9,132 nucleotides of DNA from an uncultured Clostridia bacterium. GTDB lineage: Bacteria > Bacillota > Clostridia > Oscillospirales > CAG-382. Below, piece after piece: positions 6,598-9,132 of this stretch. The stretch covers positions 1 to 9,132 of the forward strand of contig CAMZED010000056.1 in the NCBI GenBank assembly GCA_947305675.1, written 5' to 3'. Position 1 is the stretch's first letter, and each line of letters starts with the position of its first letter. The notes under the pieces were generated by a model. The model was not told the origin of the DNA and searched no databases. It saw only the letters and a list, made by a program, of their open reading frames with translations. The position numbers were made by a program, and so were the translations under genes.

Positions 6598-8235
6598 TTA
6601 TTTTATCAACGCGGCGGGATCGATAAAACTGCCGTCGACGCTCAGCGCAAAGTGCAGCATCGTCTTTCCTCCGGTGTAACCGGTCTGCCCGGCGGTGCCG
6701 ATTATTTCGCCGGAAGTGAGGGTGTATCCGACCTCGACGTTGACTTTATCGAGATGAAAATAATAACTGAATATCCCGCATCCGTGATATATCACAACGG
6801 TGTTTCCGGTGGGACCGAGTTCTTCGGAAAGCACGACAACTCCCTGCTGTGCGGAACGCACCTGAGTGCCGTCGGAAAGCGCATAGACTTTTCCGCTGAT
6901 TATCTGGTTTCCGGCGTCGCCGGTAATATCGGCGTTGGCAATATTCACGCGCTCGCCGAAATTATATATCACTTCACTCTTGCTCACCGGTTCGCGCAGT
7001 TTGTCGCTGCCGAACACGATATATTCATCCAGCGGCCGTTCCCGCGTTACCGAATCCAGCACGCTTTTCGCGGCGGCGAGTTTTTCGGGCGAGAGCTTTG
7101 CAAAATAATCCTCCGTCGTGACCGGGACGGGAGTCCAGCGCAAATCGTCAAGCGCTTTTACGTTCAGGGTGAATTCGGTCTCGCCGGCGCCCGAACGTAT
7201 CTTCAGTACGTGCTCGCCCTCTTCGACCGAGAGCCCGACCGGGATCAAAGCCACGCCCTTATCCTCTCCGGTCATATTGAAACGTATCCCGGCGTTATCA
7301 AAGTCGGCAACAAGTTCGAACTGCTCGCGCGGGTTGAGGTGAGTCGCCTCGACAACGATCACGTCGCCGACGGTGTAATCGGTCCTGCTTATGCTCAGAT
7401 CGGCGGGGATATCGTAGAGCAGGCGAAAGGCGTATTTCGCCTCGCCGTAACTCCCGGCTCCGTTCAAACTGCTCCATTTAACGGTAAAACCGACGTCGAT
7501 GACCGTGTCGAATGAAAGATCCAGTTCGGAAATATCCCTTATCATATATTGAGTCCCGTTTTCGGCGGTGTAGGAGATATCCGACATCTCGTAACGGTGC
7601 GCGTCGTAATCGGGATAAAATACAAGTTTGTTGTCGTTCCCTTTATAAACCGTATAGGTCTCATCACCGTCCGCGTAACGTTCCGGCGTATATGTATATT
7701 CGTTTCCGTCGGATTTGATATATTTCCAGTCGCTTTCAACCGGGTCGACCGCGACGACTCTGTCGCCGCTCTTGATATACAAAGTCGGCAGAAAACTTTG
7801 AGAATAAAGATAATCGAACTCGCCGCGAAGCAAAAGTTTTGATGAAACGTCGGTATCCAGCACGAAAAGATCGTTATCCGGACCGACAAGCAGGCACCCC
7901 GAAAGATTCAGGGTGGGATAAAGACGGTAGGTTATGGTCTTGTCGATACGGTCGTAAATTATGTAAACCGGTTCTTCCGAAGATACGTCGCGCATCGGTG
8001 TGCTTATGCTTTTTGCCGAATTGATTATCCCGTCGACAAAAAAGTCGATATCTTCTTTTCCGGTCATAACCGTTTCCGAGGCGCCGGGGGCGCGTACGGT
8101 CACGCGGTTGACGTTGTCCGGCGATACGGTCTTGGATGAGAAAACAACGGCAAAATAAACGATAAAAGCCAGCGGTATGCATAATATCACCGCCAGAACA
8201 GTCTTGCTTTTAGCTCCTTTTCTTCCTTTCGACAT
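6598..8235 (-). CDS. Membrane-anchored protein with degenerate LytM (peptidase M23) domain
   Basis: 545 residues: a short basic N-terminus, one membrane segment (about 12-32), a long extracytoplasmic region (35-423) with an Ig-like beta domain near its end (around the stretch beginning YTVGDVIVVEATHL), and a C-terminal LytM fold (424-545). Conserved LytM landmarks are DGTQVRSAQQGVV, TGNTVVIYHG, YFHLDKV and EIIGTAGQTGYTGG. Active M23 enzymes have HxGxD and HLH zinc motifs. Here the first reads ISGKV, with I446 and V450 replacing His and Asp, and the second is MLH, with M526 replacing the first His; only H528 and the H494 of the YxHL motif remain. No His occurs between 424 and 483. Peptidase activity is therefore unlikely; a binding, scaffold or activator role, as for EnvC, NlpD or SpoIIQ-type proteins, is an inference. 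GGAGGA at 8241-8246 selects the ATG at 8235. Confidence 0.88.
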   Translation of the reverse strand: MSKGRKGAKSKTVLAVILCIPLAFIVYFAVVFSSKTVSPDNVNRVTVRAPGASETVMTGKEDIDFFVDGIINSAKSISTPMRDVSSEEPVYIIYDRIDKTITYRLYPTLNLSGCLLVGPDNDLFVLDTDVSSKLLLRGEFDYLYSQSFLPTLYIKSGDRVVAVDPVESDWKYIKSDGNEYTYTPERYADGDETYTVYKGNDNKLVFYPDYDAHRYEMSDISYTAENGTQYMIRDISELDLSFDTVIDVGFTVKWSSLNGAGSYGEAKYAFRLLYDIPADLSISRTDYTVGDVIVVEATHLNPREQFELVADFDNAGIRFNMTGEDKGVALIPVGLSVEEGEHVLKIRSGAGETEFTLNVKALDDLRWTPVPVTTEDYFAKLSPEKLAAAKSVLDSVTRERPLDEYIVFGSDKLREPVSKSEVIYNFGERVNIANADITGDAGNQIISGKVYALSDGTQVRSAQQGVVVLSEELGPTGNTVVIYHGCGIFSYYFHLDKVNVEVGYTLTSGEIIGTAGQTGYTGGKTMLHFALSVDGSFIDPAALIK

Positions 8236-8240
8236 CGTGT

Positions 8241-8246
8241 TCCTCC
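8241..8246 (-). promoter_or_regulatory. Ribosome binding site that sets the LytM-like gene start
   Basis: GGAGGA on the minus strand lies five bases before the ATG at 8233-8235. The in-frame TTG at 8263-8265 would add ten residues but lies at or before the transcription start predicted from the promoter and has no ribosome site, so it is rejected. Confidence 0.85.
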
Positions 8247-8270
8247 GCGTCCAGATCGTAGTCAACTTAT

Positions 8271-8299
8271 ATTTTATATCATCCGGCAGTCGGTGTCAA
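8271..8299 (-). promoter_or_regulatory. Sigma-A type promoter of the LytM-like gene
   Basis: On the minus strand a consensus TTGACA (complement of 8294-8299) is followed after 17 bases by TAAAAT (complement of 8271-8276), embedded in TATAAAAT. Predicted start is near 8264, about 29 bases before the ATG. The form is that of a vegetative promoter, not an obvious sporulation-sigma promoter. Confidence 0.75.
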
Positions 8300-8313
8300 T
8301 AGGTTTTTGATCC

Positions 8314-8327
8314 AATAACGCGTTATT
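8314..8327. repeat. Perfect 14-bp palindrome AATAACGCGTTATT
   Basis: AATAACGCGTTATT equals its own reverse complement. It lies 15 bases upstream of the -35 box of the LytM-like gene and about 60 bases before the GerA-family ATG, in the shared divergent promoter region. The position and symmetry suit an operator for a dimeric regulator. No regulator is identified. Confidence 0.75.
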
Positions 8328-8352
8328 ATTTTCGTCAAATTGCAAATAATAA
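8323..8352. repeat. 9-bp inverted repeat overlapping the palindrome
   Basis: TTATTATTT (8323-8331) and AAATAATAA (8344-8352) are exact reverse complements around a 12-base loop. The left arm shares five bases with the 14-bp palindrome, so the two structures compete. The right arm contains an AATAATA string resembling a sporulation sigma-G -10 box, with only a poor -35 match 17 bases upstream, so I do not call a promoter. Confidence 0.6.
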
Positions 8353-8388
8353 TCAAAACTTTTTAAAAAAACCTTGCGGAGCCGAATT

Positions 8389-9132
8389 ATGACAAACGAA
8401 TTCGATCGATATTTAGCCTTTATCCGGCAGAATTATTCCGATTGCGACGATCTCGCCTGCCGGGTATCCGCCGTTGAGGGCGGCAGGTTTGCAACCGTTT
8501 TTATAAAAGCGATCTGCTCGCGCGATTATATTTCCGAAACCGTGATCAAACCCGTATTGCGATCCGGGCTTGAGGGGTTCAGGGGCGACGCCGGCGCGCT
8601 GCTCGGTTCGGCGGTGTTCAGCGTTCCCGCCGACGAAAGCGAATCGGTGTTTTCAATAGCGGCGGGCGAGGCGCTTCTGCTGCTCGAATACGACGGCGGA
8701 TTCACCGCCGTGCTTGTCAACGCCCAGGACGGGCAGGGAAGAAGCGTTCAGGAGCCGAGCAGTGATGTCACCGTCCGCGGCCCGAAAGCCGGGTTCGTCG
8801 AGGACGCGGAAACGAATTTCGCAATGCTTCGGAAATACGTAAGATCACCCGCGCTTAAATCAAAAATGCTGGTCGTGGGGACGGTCTCCCGCACAAAAGT
8901 GCTTATCTGCTACGTCGCGGGGCGCGCGTCGGAAAGATTCGTCGGCGAACTCACCGAAAAAATCGGCGGGCTCAAGGCTTCGGTAATAACCGACAGTTCC
9001 AACATCCCGATGCTTATCGAAGGGGAAAAAGATCCGCTCCTTCCGGTCTGCGGAAGCAGTGAAAAAGTCGATAAAGTCGCTTCGAAACTGATGGCGGGCA
9101 GGGTGGCGGTCATTGTCGACGGCAGTCCTTTC
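8389..9132 (+). CDS. Spore germination receptor A subunit, GerA/GerKA family (partial, 5' part)
   Basis: GerA-type A subunits sit in the inner spore membrane with B and C subunits and take part in nutrient-triggered germination. The window holds the first 248 codons and then ends, so no stop is seen; the family is usually about 480-550 residues. The visible part is the N-terminal soluble region. Diagnostic stretches are RSVQEPSSDVTVRGPKAGF (118-136), ETNFAMLRKYVRSP (141-154), TVSRTKVLICYVAG (165-178) and GRVAVIVDGSPF (237-248), which directly precedes the membrane part in relatives. GGAG at 8378-8381 lies seven bases before the ATG. It is divergent from the LytM-like gene. The first 100 or so residues are poorly recognisable, as is normal for this family. 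Which paralogue (GerA, GerB, GerK or other) cannot be decided. Its presence marks a spore-forming lineage. Confidence 0.93.
   Translation, partial: MTNEFDRYLAFIRQNYSDCDDLACRVSAVEGGRFATVFIKAICSRDYISETVIKPVLRSGLEGFRGDAGALLGSAVFSVPADESESVFSIAAGEALLLLEYDGGFTAVLVNAQDGQGRSVQEPSSDVTVRGPKAGFVEDAETNFAMLRKYVRSPALKSKMLVVGTVSRTKVLICYVAGRASERFVGELTEKIGGLKASVITDSSNIPMLIEGEKDPLLPVCGSSEKVDKVASKLMAGRVAVIVDGSPF

Noticed and set aside
6568..7515. 315-residue plus-strand open frame
   Set aside because: It is antisense to the LytM-like gene, begins in the terminator and resembles no family.
3981..8299. Similarity of the FNT and LytM-like promoters (both with TTGACAC, GACT and ATGATATA)
   Set aside because: The shared bases are mostly sigma-A consensus and the spacing differs, so a common regulator is not supported.
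8323..8351. Sigma-G promoter for the GerA-family gene
   Set aside because: AATAATA at 8345-8351 resembles the -10 box, but the -35 candidate GTTAT is a poor match, so it is mentioned only as a possibility.

Overview
The window looks like chromosomal DNA of an anaerobic, endospore-forming member of the Clostridia (Bacillota). The reasons are a rubredoxin gene, formate-tetrahydrofolate ligase beside serine hydroxymethyltransferase, oligoendopeptidase F, good Shine-Dalgarno sites, sigma-A type promoters, and the start of a GerA-family spore germination receptor gene. Genus cannot be read from the sequence. Base composition is moderately GC-rich in genes and AT-rich in the promoter gaps. No phage, transposase, plasmid, rRNA, tRNA or CRISPR signal was seen.

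Layout. (1) 1-273: non-coding, repeat-rich DNA just behind the fhs stop codon. It holds two identical 55-bp direct repeats (each with two 24-bp-period units) around a segment with several hairpins. (2) 274-3949, minus strand: a one-carbon block, transcribed as a formate/nitrite-family channel gene, then glyA, then fhs. glyA-fhs is a two-gene operon with its own promoter; the channel gene has a separate promoter. (3) 4116-6588, plus strand: an operon of pepF, trxA and a rubredoxin gene, from a clear promoter to a strong bidirectional terminator. (4) 6598-8235, minus strand: a membrane-anchored protein with a C-terminal LytM (peptidase M23) fold that has lost most zinc ligands, with its own promoter. 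(5) 8389-9132, plus strand: the first 248 codons of a GerA-family germination receptor A subunit, divergent from the LytM-like gene and cut by the window end. Two overlapping inverted repeats lie between them.

How the genes fit. GlyA makes 5,10-methylene-THF and glycine from serine, and Fhs charges formate onto THF to give 10-formyl-THF, so a formate channel next door is a sensible partner for import or release of formate. Thioredoxin and rubredoxin are small cytosolic redox carriers sharing a transcript with a cytosolic zinc peptidase. The LytM pseudoenzyme and the germination receptor both belong at the cell or spore envelope; their pairing hints at a sporulation or germination role, but this is inference only.

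Most of the window is conventional. The points most worth a second look are the apparently inactive LytM protein, the short and slightly aberrant FNT channel, the repeat block behind fhs, and the palindromes between the two envelope genes.
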